Shown here: positions 1-6,269 of the stretch, piece by piece | How the letters are laid out: each line of letters begins with the position of its first letter | How positions within the stretch are numbered: the stretch's first letter is position 1 | Assembly (NCBI GenBank): GCA_937915925.1 | Contig: CALGGM010000119.1 | Coordinates: 1 to 16,148, forward strand | From: an uncultured Clostridia bacterium | Lineage (GTDB): Bacteria > Bacillota > Clostridia > Christensenellales > CAG-138 | DNA length: 16,148 nt | Direction: 5' to 3' | Translations under genes and position numbers: made by a program | The notes under the pieces: generated by a model | Told to the model about the DNA's origin: nothing | Seen by the model: only the letters and a program-made list of their open reading frames with translations | Database searches by the model: none

Positions 1-1116
1 GGCTTTGACTGCACGGCGGACAGCCTGACGGCGGGACACTTTATGGCGCTCACGCTGATGAAGCGTCTGCAGATGGCGGGCAACCGTCCGGTCGCGCTGA
101 TCGGCGGCGGCACGACGATGATCGGCGATCCCTCGGGCAGGACCGACATGCGCAAGATGCTGACCAAGGCGGACATCGACCACAACGCGGAATGCTTCAA
201 GCGTCAGATGGAACGCTTCATCGAGTTCGGCGAGGGCAAGGCGGAGATGGTCAACAACGCCGACTGGCTCTTGAAGCTCAACTACGTGGAGCTTCTCCGC
301 GAGGTCGGCACGTGCTTCTCGGTCAACAACATGCTCCGCGCGGAATGCTATAAGCAGCGCATGGAGAAGGGACTCTCCTTCCTTGAGTTCAACTACATGA
401 TCATGCAGTCGTACGACTTCTACTATCTCTATCAGCACCACGGCTGCAACATGCAGTTCGGCGGCGACGATCAGTGGTCGAACATGCTCGGCGGCACGGA
501 GCTGATCCGTAAAAAGCTCGGCAAGGACGCGTACGCGATGACGATCACGCTTCTCACAGACTCGCAGGGCAAAAAGATGGGCAAGACCGCGGGCAACGCG
601 GTCTGGCTCGACCCGAACAAGACCACGCCGTTCGAGTTCTATCAGTACTGGCGCAACGTCGACGACGCGGACGTGATGAAGTGCATCCGCATGCTGACCT
701 TCATTCCGATCGAGGAGATCGAGCAGATGGAGCATTGGGACGCGGCGCGCATCAATGAGAAGAAGGAGATCCTTGCGCATCATCTGACCTCGCTCGTACA
801 CGGCGAGGAGGAAGCGGACAAGGCGCAGGCGGCGGCGCGCGCGCTCTTCTCCGGCAGCGGCGACGACGCGAACATGCCCTCGTTCACCGTTCCCGAAGAC
901 GCGCTTACCGACGGAAAGATCAACATCGTCGACATGCTGCTCTTAGGCGGCATCGAGAAGTCCAAGGGCAAGGTCCGCACGCTGATCGAGCAGGGCTCCA
1001 TTCAGCTGGACGGAACACGCGTCGACGATACGTGGATGAACATCACCGAGGAACAGCTGAAGGACGGTGTGAAGATCAAGAAGGGCAAGAAGACCCACAT
1101 GCGCTTCACAGTCTGA
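1..1116 (+). CDS. tyrS: Tyrosyl-tRNA synthetase, 3' part (5' end outside window)
   Basis: Class I aminoacyl-tRNA synthetase that charges tRNA-Tyr in the cytoplasm. The frame is open from base 1, and the first residues (GFDCTADSLTAGHFMAL) are the region around the HIGH-type motif, so only a short N-terminal piece is missing; 371 residues are visible. The ATG at 43 lies inside the catalytic core and is not the start. Supporting motifs are IGDPSGR in the Rossmann core, the tyrosine-site stretch FGGDDQWSN, and KKMGKT, which stands where KMSKS is expected. The last ~70 residues (INIVDMLLLGGI...KGKVRTLIEQGSI) are an S4-type RNA-binding domain. The stop is TGA at 1114-1116. A palindromic repeat followed by a T run lies 28 bases downstream and probably ends the transcript. 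Any tyrosine T-box leader would lie upstream of the window. Confidence 0.96.
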   Translation, partial: GFDCTADSLTAGHFMALTLMKRLQMAGNRPVALIGGGTTMIGDPSGRTDMRKMLTKADIDHNAECFKRQMERFIEFGEGKAEMVNNADWLLKLNYVELLREVGTCFSVNNMLRAECYKQRMEKGLSFLEFNYMIMQSYDFYYLYQHHGCNMQFGGDDQWSNMLGGTELIRKKLGKDAYAMTITLLTDSQGKKMGKTAGNAVWLDPNKTTPFEFYQYWRNVDDADVMKCIRMLTFIPIEEIEQMEHWDAARINEKKEILAHHLTSLVHGEEEADKAQAAARALFSGSGDDANMPSFTVPEDALTDGKINIVDMLLLGGIEKSKGKVRTLIEQGSIQLDGTRVDDTWMNITEEQLKDGVKIKKGKKTHMRFTV

Positions 1117-1144
1117 CGCGCAAAGATTAACCCATTCGAACCTC

Positions 1145-1226
1145 TGTCATTCTGAGTCGAAGACGAAGAATCTCCGAAAACCATGTCGCTTTGAGATTCT
1201 TCGACGCTTCGCGCCTCAGAATGACA
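1145..1226. repeat. 82-bp palindromic element, copy 1 (TGTCATTCTGAG ends)
   Basis: Terminal inverted repeats TGTCATTCTGAG (1145-1156) and CTCAGAATGACA (1215-1226) match perfectly over 12 bp. A second, inner pair, CGAAGAATCTC (1164-1174) and GAGATTCTTCG (1193-1203), gives the element a long foldback. A second copy lies at 3878-3966. The right end runs into six T residues (1227-1232), so on the + strand it also makes a plausible intrinsic terminator for tyrS. It is too short to encode a transposase, so it is a MITE- or REP-like sequence. Confidence 0.85.
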
Positions 1227-1265
1227 TTTTTTGTCCGTCTTTTTCGTCAGATTTTTCGATGACGA

Positions 1266-1295
1266 TTGACAACGGTCCTATACTTGCGCTATTAT
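1266..1295 (+). promoter_or_regulatory. Sigma-A promoter of the caspase-like gene
   Basis: A perfect -35 box TTGACA (1266-1271) is followed after 18 bases by TATTAT (1290-1295). About 60 bases of leader precede the ATG at 1357, and the ribosome binding site GGAGG (1346-1350) sits 6 bases before it. Confidence 0.7.
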
Positions 1296-1356
1296 ATTAA
1301 GGATAGAAAAGGTTCTTTCGAAGCGTCGAAGGCCTGAGATCCCACGGAGGAATGCC

Positions 1357-3846
1357 ATGCGTACAAACATGAAAAAACTGCTCGCGCTGCTGCTCTGCAT
1401 CGCGATGACGCTGACGCTTCTGCCTGCATTTGCGGCGGCGGAAGGAAAGGAAAAGGAGCCGGATGCCGAGCAGCCGACCGCGGAAAAGGATGCGCTCGAA
1501 GCGCCCGATCCGAAGGATTCGTATTACACCGAATCTCCGCTTGCGCTCGGTTCGAACGATTACGTGATTGACGAAGCGGGAATGACCCTCTACCGCCCGT
1601 TCACGCCGACAAAAACCGGCACGTATCTCTTTTACTCGACCGGTTCCGACGATACCTACGGGTATCTGTGCGACGCGAGCTGGACGCAGCTCGCCTATAA
1701 CGACGACGGCGGCAGCGGCAACAACTTCCGCATCGTGTACAGCATGAACGCCGGACAGCAGTACTGGATCGGCGTCCGGTATTACAGCAGTTCGACGACC
1801 GGCACGATCGCCGTGTTCGTCGACACCGTCGGGGACGATCCGCTGTCGGTCGGGAACAACACCTACACCGTCAGCACCGCCGGTTCGACCGTATACCGCC
1901 CGTTCACCGCGCCTCAAAGCGGGACCTACTATTTCTATTCGACCGGCAGCGACGATACGCGCGGCTACCTGCTGGACCTCAATTTCAACGAGATTAACGA
2001 TGACGACGACGGCGGCGACGGCAACAACTTCTATCTGGAGCGCGAGATGTACAAGGGCGATACCGTCGTTCTCGGCGTCAACTATTACAACAGTACTGCG
2101 ACCGGCAGCATCAACGTCGTGATCGAGGCGTCCGTGAGCAATTTCGACGGCACAATCGAATGGAACGCCGCGGACGTCAAGTTCAAGGGCGCGACGCCGT
2201 ACGTGATCTATAACGGCAGCGCGTTTACGCCGCGCTTCACCGTCAAGGACGCGGGCGGCAACGTCGTAAGCAGCAGCAACTACACCTATGAATACCGCGA
2301 GAACAGAAACGCCGGCACCGCCTATGTGATCCTGCGGTTCACCGGCGTCTACACCGGAAGCGCGCGTGCATGGTTCAAGATCTATCTGCCCGCGACCACC
2401 GAAACCGCTGTTGAAAATGTGTCCGACGGCATTCAGATCTCCTGGGCGCCGGTCACGGGCGCGGCCGGCTACGTCATCTATCGCCGCGCATGGAATCTCC
2501 AAAGCGCGGGCTGGACGACCTTTGAGCGCTGGAACAACACCACCGATACGGTCTGGACGGATGAGACCGTCTATGCCGGAACGCGGTATCAGTACGGCGT
2601 CAAGGCGTACTTTGCGCAGCGCACCGATCCGGTCAGCGGCGCGGTCATCGGCGGCAACGTCGGCGACAACTATAACCTCGGCGAGGTCGGTCCGCTGAAG
2701 ACGACGGTCCGCATCACCACGCGCGAGCTGAAATCCCTGAAGGCGGGCAGCAAGCAGATCACCGCAACGTGGGCGGGCTCCAAGGTCTTCACGGGCTATC
2801 AGCTGAAATACGCGACCGATGCGGACTTCACCAAGAACGTCACCGCCGTCTGGGTCAAGGACGCCGCGACGTACTCGACCGTTTTGAAATCGCTCACAAA
2901 CGGCACGCTCTACTACGTCACGGTCCGCTCCTATCACAACTTTGAAGGCATGACGTATTTCGGCGAGTGGTCGAACACGCTGTGCATCAAGCCCGGCAGC
3001 GGCACGACCGTGCTCTCCACCGACACGCAGTACCGCGCGGTGCTCGTCGGCGAGAACAGCTACGCAAGCAGTCCGCTGAAGGGCTGCGTCAACGACATGA
3101 ACGCGCTTGCCGGCACGTTCCGGGGCTTCGGCGCGCCGATCACCGTCAAGGCGCTTCCGAACTCCAGCAAGGCGCAGATCCTGAGCGCGATCAGCTCCAC
3201 CTTCAAGGACGCGAAGGACAACGATATCTCGATCTTCACGTACTCCGGACACGGCACCAACACGGGCGGCACCGGCTCGTATCAGGGCGCGCTCTGCGCG
3301 ATCAGCTCAAGCGGCGCCGTCGAATACATCACCTTCTCCGAGCTTGCGTCCGCGCTTTCCTCGGTCAAGGGCAGAGTCATCATTCTTCTGGACAGCTGCC
3401 ACAGCGGCGCGAGCATCGCAAAGTCCGGCGGCGTCGATCCGCTTGACGCGTTCAATCAGAGCGCGATCGACGCGTTCTCCGGCTACTGGCTCGAAACCGA
3501 GGACGCGCCCGAAGGCGCAAAGTGGGGCGAGCTCAAGCAGAGCAAGTTCATCGTCATCGCCGCGGCATCCTACGACCAGTCGTCCTGGGACGGCAAATAT
3601 GACGGCTCCGGCAACTATCAGGGCGCGTTCACCGCGGCGCTTGTGAAGGGCGTCGGCGGCACGTACCCGAACGGTGCGTACTCCGGCTCCATGCCCGCCG
3701 ACAGCAACAAGGACAAGAAGCTGACGCTCAAGGAGGTCTACACCTACACGTACAACCTCGCGTACAGCTGGACGAACGGCACCGGCGAGCCGCAGCGCGC
3801 GCAGTACTACGGTACCGATTCCGCGGTGCTGTTCACCAGGAAATAA
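1357..3846 (+). CDS. Secreted multidomain caspase-like (peptidase C14) protease
   Basis: Predicted exported cysteine protease of the caspase/metacaspase clan, 829 residues. Residues 1-28 are a classical signal peptide (positive MRTNMKK, hydrophobic run, AFA-A cleavage area) with no lipobox. Two tandem beta-rich repeats (about 59-156 and 161-257) share the patterns YRPFT, GTYxFYSTGSDDT and DGGxGNNF, and resemble bacterial pre-peptidase C-terminal (PPC-type) domains. A further beta domain (265-345) and two Fn3-like domains (about 349-447 and 457-547) follow. The peptidase domain starts near Y559 (YRAVLVGENSY, then LKGCVNDMNAL). The catalytic His is H632 in YSGHG and the nucleophile is C681 in LLDSCHSGAS, the canonical C14 dyad. 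An EF-hand-like loop DSNKDKKLTLKE (782-793) could bind calcium, as metacaspases often do. No membrane anchor, LPXTG or dockerin pair was seen. The start is fixed by GGAGG at 1346-1350. Gene and promoter stand alone as a monocistron. The substrate is unknown. Confidence 0.88.
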   Translation: MRTNMKKLLALLLCIAMTLTLLPAFAAAEGKEKEPDAEQPTAEKDALEAPDPKDSYYTESPLALGSNDYVIDEAGMTLYRPFTPTKTGTYLFYSTGSDDTYGYLCDASWTQLAYNDDGGSGNNFRIVYSMNAGQQYWIGVRYYSSSTTGTIAVFVDTVGDDPLSVGNNTYTVSTAGSTVYRPFTAPQSGTYYFYSTGSDDTRGYLLDLNFNEINDDDDGGDGNNFYLEREMYKGDTVVLGVNYYNSTATGSINVVIEASVSNFDGTIEWNAADVKFKGATPYVIYNGSAFTPRFTVKDAGGNVVSSSNYTYEYRENRNAGTAYVILRFTGVYTGSARAWFKIYLPATTETAVENVSDGIQISWAPVTGAAGYVIYRRAWNLQSAGWTTFERWNNTTDTVWTDETVYAGTRYQYGVKAYFAQRTDPVSGAVIGGNVGDNYNLGEVGPLKTTVRITTRELKSLKAGSKQITATWAGSKVFTGYQLKYATDADFTKNVTAVWVKDAATYSTVLKSLTNGTLYYVTVRSYHNFEGMTYFGEWSNTLCIKPGSGTTVLSTDTQYRAVLVGENSYASSPLKGCVNDMNALAGTFRGFGAPITVKALPNSSKAQILSAISSTFKDAKDNDISIFTYSGHGTNTGGTGSYQGALCAISSSGAVEYITFSELASALSSVKGRVIILLDSCHSGASIAKSGGVDPLDAFNQSAIDAFSGYWLETEDAPEGAKWGELKQSKFIVIAAASYDQSSWDGKYDGSGNYQGAFTAALVKGVGGTYPNGAYSGSMPADSNKDKKLTLKEVYTYTYNLAYSWTNGTGEPQRAQYYGTDSAVLFTRK

Positions 3847-3859
3847 TACGGCGATCACG

Positions 3860-3999
3860 GGGCTGTTAGGAAAGTCCTGTCATTCTGAGCCTTTAGGCGA
3901 AGAATCTCCAAGTAACGATACGAGTCTTTAGGAGATCCTTCGTCGCTGACACGCCTCAGGATGACATTTCGAGACTTTCCAAACAGCCCTTTTCTTTTT
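3860..3999 (+). terminator. Terminator arms enclosing a repeat element
   Basis: The arms GGGCTGTTAGGAAAGTC (3860-3876) and GACTTTCCAAACAGCCC (3973-3989) pair over 17 positions with a single A/A mismatch and are followed by TTTTCTTTTT (3990-3999). This would end the protease transcript. The loop of this hairpin is occupied by the second copy of the TGTCATTCTGAG element. Confidence 0.75.
3878..3966. repeat. Palindromic element, copy 2 (TGTCATTCTGAG ends)
   Basis: The left end TGTCATTCTGAG (3878-3889) is identical to copy 1 and the right end CTCAGGATGACA (3955-3966) differs at one base. The inner arms GCGAAGAATCTCC (from 3897) and GGAGATCCTTCG (3931-3942) are again present with one mismatch. 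The central bases differ from copy 1. The sequence lies exactly between the arms of a terminator-like hairpin. Confidence 0.85.
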
Positions 4000-4008
4000 C
4001 CCTTTTAC

Positions 4009-4037
4009 TTGCATTTTCTGCACGGATGTGCTATCAT
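4009..4037 (+). promoter_or_regulatory. Promoter of the VUT transporter-SDR operon
   Basis: TTGCAT (4009-4014), a 17-base spacer and TATCAT (4032-4037) preceded by TG at -15/-14 (TGC), i.e. an extended -10 box. Transcription would start near 4044, just ahead of the putative preQ1 aptamer, so the aptamer lies entirely in the leader. Confidence 0.7.
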
Positions 4038-4061
4038 GCTCAACGTCCCGTGCGGACGCAA

Positions 4062-4099
4062 GCGGTGTCTCTTGGTAACCACCGTAAAAAAACAAGGAG
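4062..4099 (+). promoter_or_regulatory. Putative class I preQ1 riboswitch
   Basis: Stem P1 is CGGTG (4063-4067) with CACCG (4080-4084), extendable by a G-T pair. The 12-base loop ends in GGTAAC, so C4079 directly precedes the 3' strand of P1, the position of the cytosine that pairs with preQ1 in class I aptamers. An A-rich tail TAAAAAAACAAGGAG (4085-4099) follows. Loop bases CTTG (4071-4074) can pair with CAAG (4093-4096) as the P2 pseudoknot, which would bury part of the AAGGAG Shine-Dalgarno. Stem, GTAAC loop end and tail closely match the Thermoanaerobacter tengcongensis aptamer as I remember it. The gene behind it belongs to a queuosine-precursor transporter family, which is independent support. 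A translational OFF switch is inferred. Confidence 0.8.
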
Positions 4100-4109
4100 C
4101 TATTTTCCC

Positions 4110-4820
4110 ATGAAAAAAACCGTTTCCGAATTTCGCGAAATGCTGAAAACCGTTCCCCCGCTTTTGCTTACGCTGACCGTTCTTGCCGTCGTCGGTATGA
4201 ATCTTTTAGCGAACAAGAGCATCGTGAACCTCAACTGGCTCGCGCTCGACGCCGGGTTCCTTCTCTCGTGGATGGCGTTCCTTACGATGGACGTTCTCAC
4301 GCACTGCTACGGTCCGCGCGCCGCGACGCTGTTCTCGGTGTTTGCGCTCGCGCTGAACCTTTTGATGGCAGGGATCTTCTTTGCCGCGAGCCGCATCCCC
4401 GGCATGTGGGGCGAAAGTTTCGTCGAGGGCAGCGAACAGATCATCAATACGGCGCTGGACAACACCTTCGGCGGCACATGGTACGTGCTGCTCGGAAGCT
4501 CCGTCGCGTTCCTCGTGTCCGCGATCGTCAACAATTTTCTGAACTACGGCGTCGGAAAGCTGCTGAAAAGGAAGGACGGCTTCGGGCAGTTCGCGCTGCG
4601 CTCGTACGTGTCCACGTTCATCGGACAGTTCATCGACAACCTCGTCTTTGCGCTGATCGTGAGCAAGGTCTTTTTCGGCTGGACGCTGTTGCAGTGCTTC
4701 ACCTGCGCGGTCACCGGCGCGGTCGCCGAGCTGCTGTTTGAGGTCGTGTTCTCGCCGATCGGCTATCGCATCTCGAAGCGGATCAAGGCGCGGCAGGCTA
4801 CGGAAGGAGCAGCGGCATGA
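4110..4820 (+). CDS. VUT family (YhhQ-like) queuosine precursor transporter
   Basis: Integral membrane protein of the VUT/COG1738 family, whose characterised members (YhhQ) import queuosine precursors. It has 236 residues and about six membrane segments (roughly 17-35, 45-65, 72-93, 124-146, 168-190, 193-215). Family-like stretches are DAGFLLSWMAFLTMDVLTHCYG (given here by its ends, 47-68), RSYVSTFIGQFIDN (164-177) and the basic tail RISKRIKAR. The frame extends upstream to an ATG at 4026, but that lies between the -10 box and -35 region. ATG 4110 is chosen because AAGGAG (4094-4099) precedes it by 10 bases. The stop overlaps the next start (ATGA, 4817-4820), so the two genes are translationally coupled. 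The preQ1-like leader points to preQ1, preQ0 or queuine as cargo; which one cannot be told from sequence. Confidence 0.9.
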   Translation: MKKTVSEFREMLKTVPPLLLTLTVLAVVGMNLLANKSIVNLNWLALDAGFLLSWMAFLTMDVLTHCYGPRAATLFSVFALALNLLMAGIFFAASRIPGMWGESFVEGSEQIINTALDNTFGGTWYVLLGSSVAFLVSAIVNNFLNYGVGKLLKRKDGFGQFALRSYVSTFIGQFIDNLVFALIVSKVFFGWTLLQCFTCAVTGAVAELLFEVVFSPIGYRISKRIKARQATEGAAA

Positions 4821-5464
4821 ACGTCCTGATTACCGGTACATCCAGCGGCATCGGCAAGGCGATCGCCGAGCGGTTTTTAAAGGAAGGTCACGCGGTTTTC
4901 GGCGTGGACCTCTCCCCCGCCGCCATCGAACACCCGAACTACAAGCATGTTCGGCGCGACATTCGTGACGAGCGCGCGCTTGAAATTCCCGCCCCGAAAA
5001 TTTTGATAAACAACGCCGGAACGCTCGAAGAAGCCGACGCGATCGACGTAAATCTTTCGGGCACGATCCGCTTTACCGAGCGGTTCCTTGACGCGCCCGC
5101 GCTCAGATCGATCCTGTTCATCGCCTCGGCGTCGGCGCGCAACGGCGCGGAGTTTCCGTACTACGTCGCAAGCAAGGCAGGGATCGTCGGGTACATGAAA
5201 TACCTTGCGAACGCGCTCGGCTCCCGCGGGATCACGGTAAACAGCATCTCCCCCGGCGGCGTCGTCACGCCCGCAAACGCGCACATTCTCGAAAGCGACG
5301 CGCTGTATTCTGCGGTGCTTAACGAAACGCTGCTGCATAAATGGGCGTCTGCGGACGAGGTTGCGGCGCTAAGCTATACGCTGACGGTCGAAAACCGCTC
5401 GATCACCGGCGAGGACATTCTCATCGACAACGGCGAGATGCTGAAATCGAATTTTATTTGGTAG
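4817..5464 (+). CDS. Short-chain dehydrogenase/reductase (SDR)
   Basis: Cytosolic NAD(P)-dependent oxidoreductase of 215 residues, on the short side for classical SDRs. It has the cofactor motif TGTSSGIG (6-13), an Asp at 31 after the second strand (usually favouring NAD over NADP), NNAG (65-68), a catalytic Ser near 104 and the active-site pair Y116/K120 in YVASK. The post-catalytic stretch SISPGGVVTP (144-153) is typical. The C-terminal part lacks a long substrate loop. The start overlaps the transporter stop by four bases, with GGAGCAG upstream, so it should be co-expressed and share the preQ1-type leader. The substrate is unknown; no SDR is an established queuosine enzyme apart from remote folds, so the link is contextual only. 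Confidence 0.88.
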   Translation: MNVLITGTSSGIGKAIAERFLKEGHAVFGVDLSPAAIEHPNYKHVRRDIRDERALEIPAPKILINNAGTLEEADAIDVNLSGTIRFTERFLDAPALRSILFIASASARNGAEFPYYVASKAGIVGYMKYLANALGSRGITVNSISPGGVVTPANAHILESDALYSAVLNETLLHKWASADEVAALSYTLTVENRSITGEDILIDNGEMLKSNFIW

Positions 5465-5500
5465 TCATGACCGAAAACGCGATACGAATGATGCGTTAAA

Positions 5501-5572
5501 TGAATTGGCTTCGCCGTGAATTGCACGGCGTGCATGAATTGTGCTTCGCACATGAATTGCGCCTTCGGCGCA
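5501..5572 (+). repeat. Array of four TGAATTG-hairpin units
   Basis: The heptamer TGAATTG occurs at 5501, 5517, 5535 and 5553 (spacing 16, 18, 18). After each heptamer comes a different small hairpin: GGCTTCGCC, CACGGCGTG, TGCTTCGCA and CGCCTTCGGCG. Spacers are conserved while stems vary but stay self-complementary. The array ends about 10 bases before the Shine-Dalgarno of the next gene, so it lies in its leader. Confidence 0.8.
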
Positions 5573-5592
5573 TGGACAATAAGGAGGACGGC

Positions 5593-6012
5593 ATGGAATA
5601 CAGACGCTTCAACGATACGGTCATCGTGCGCATCGACCGCGGTGAAGAGATCATCGAACAGGTGAAGGCAGTTGCGGAACAAGAGCACATCCGGCTTGCG
5701 AGCGTGGAAGCGCTCGGCGCGACGGACGACTTTACGGTCGGCGTGTACGATGTTTCGGCAAAGCGGTATGATTCGAAGACCTTCACGGGGCCGCATGAGA
5801 TCGTGTCCCTGACGGGCACGATCACCGAAAAGGACGGCGCATTCTATCAGCACCTGCACATGAGTGCAGGAAATGCAAGCTGCGCGGTCGTCGGCGGGCA
5901 TCTGAACCGTGCCGTCGTTTCCGCGACCTGCGAGATGGTCATCCGCATCCTCCGGGGCGCAGTCGACCGCACCCCCGACCCGGAGACGGGCATCAATCTG
6001 ATTCGGTTTTGA
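5593..6012 (+). CDS. DUF296 / PPC-domain protein
   Basis: A 139-residue protein that is essentially one PPC (plant and prokaryote conserved, DUF296) domain, the fold found in plant AT-hook proteins and in stand-alone bacterial proteins annotated as DNA-binding. Family signatures are RIDRGEEIIEQVKAVAE (13-29), the central GPHEIVSLTGTI (66-77), the His pair in QHLHMS (H87, H89) and VVGGHL (H103); these histidines form the metal site seen in bacterial homologues. The start at 5593 is chosen over the ATG at 5500 because AAGGAGG (5581-5587) precedes it and the upstream frame only runs through the hairpin array. It may be read through from the SDR operon (no clear terminator between them). The cellular role is not known. 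Confidence 0.85.
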   Translation: MEYRRFNDTVIVRIDRGEEIIEQVKAVAEQEHIRLASVEALGATDDFTVGVYDVSAKRYDSKTFTGPHEIVSLTGTITEKDGAFYQHLHMSAGNASCAVVGGHLNRAVVSATCEMVIRILRGAVDRTPDPETGINLIRF

Positions 6013-6019
6013 CAGCGGA

Positions 6020-6077
6020 CGGGCAATGCCCGTATGTACAGAATTGTAACGCGGGCGGATGCGATCCGCCCCTACGG
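6020..6077. repeat. Two palindromes, second with CCCCTACGG flank
   Basis: CGGGC-AAT-GCCCG at 6020-6032, then GGGCGGAT-GCG-ATCCGCCC at 6053-6071 followed by CTACGG (6072-6077). The 37 bases 6041-6077 recur at 8140-8176 with one mismatch. They follow the stop of the DUF296 gene and have no T run, so they are not ordinary intrinsic terminators. Confidence 0.8.
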
Positions 6078-6112
6078 TCCGTTTCCCCAATCGCACGCGG
6101 CGTACCCAAAAG

Positions 6113-6160
6113 CCTTCCCCCCGAGGGGAAGGTGGCGCCGTCAGGCGACGGATGAGGTGT
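6113..6160 (+). repeat. Two-hairpin element, copy 1
   Basis: Hairpin one is CCTTCCCC-CCGA-GGGGAAGG (6113-6132). After TGGCG comes hairpin two, CCGTC-AGGC-GACGG, then ATGAGGTG. The same order (C/G-rich hairpin, GGC linker, second hairpin, GACGGA-GG tail) recurs at 8187-8240 and, inverted, at 15058-15106. Confidence 0.65.
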
Positions 6161-6183
6161 TTCTAAAACCGCGCCATCTTTTC

Positions 6184-6211
6184 GGGACGCCGAGGTCGGC
6201 GTCCCCTACGG
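6184..6211 (+). repeat. Palindrome with CCCCTACGG flank
   Basis: GGGACGCCGA-GG-TCGGCGTCCC (6184-6205) followed by CTACGG. An exact inverted copy of the 26 bases 6184-6209 is found at 15005-15030. Confidence 0.8.
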
Positions 6212-6246
6212 TCCGTGGACGCAAACATGAGTTCCTTAACCTGCAG

Positions 6247-6265
6247 GGACGACCGTCGGTCGTCC
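6247..6265. repeat. Short palindrome at 3' end of GNAT gene
   Basis: GGACGACCG-T-CGGTCGTCC, 9-bp arms, four bases from the minus-strand gene's stop codon. There is no T run on either strand good enough for a canonical terminator, although the hairpin could protect the 3' end of the minus-strand operon mRNA. Confidence 0.55.
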
Positions 6266-6269
6266 GTTT

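Noticed and set aside
1297..3252. 651-codon open frame on the minus strand opposite the protease gene
   Set aside because: It is Arg/Val/Ala-rich low-information sequence caused by high-GC codon bias on the other strand; the plus frame has signal peptide, catalytic motifs, promoter and ribosome binding site.
4026..4109. N-terminal extension of the VUT transporter from ATG 4026
   Set aside because: It would begin upstream of the -10 box and translate through the promoter and putative aptamer; ATG 4110 has the Shine-Dalgarno.
5501..5572. CRISPR-like array
   Set aside because: Repeats are only 7 bases, period 16-18, and the intervening parts are self-complementary hairpins rather than unique spacers.
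5500..5592. N-terminal extension of the DUF296 protein from ATG 5500
   Set aside because: The extension only reads through the TGAATTG hairpin array; AAGGAGG at 5581-5587 marks ATG 5593 as the start.
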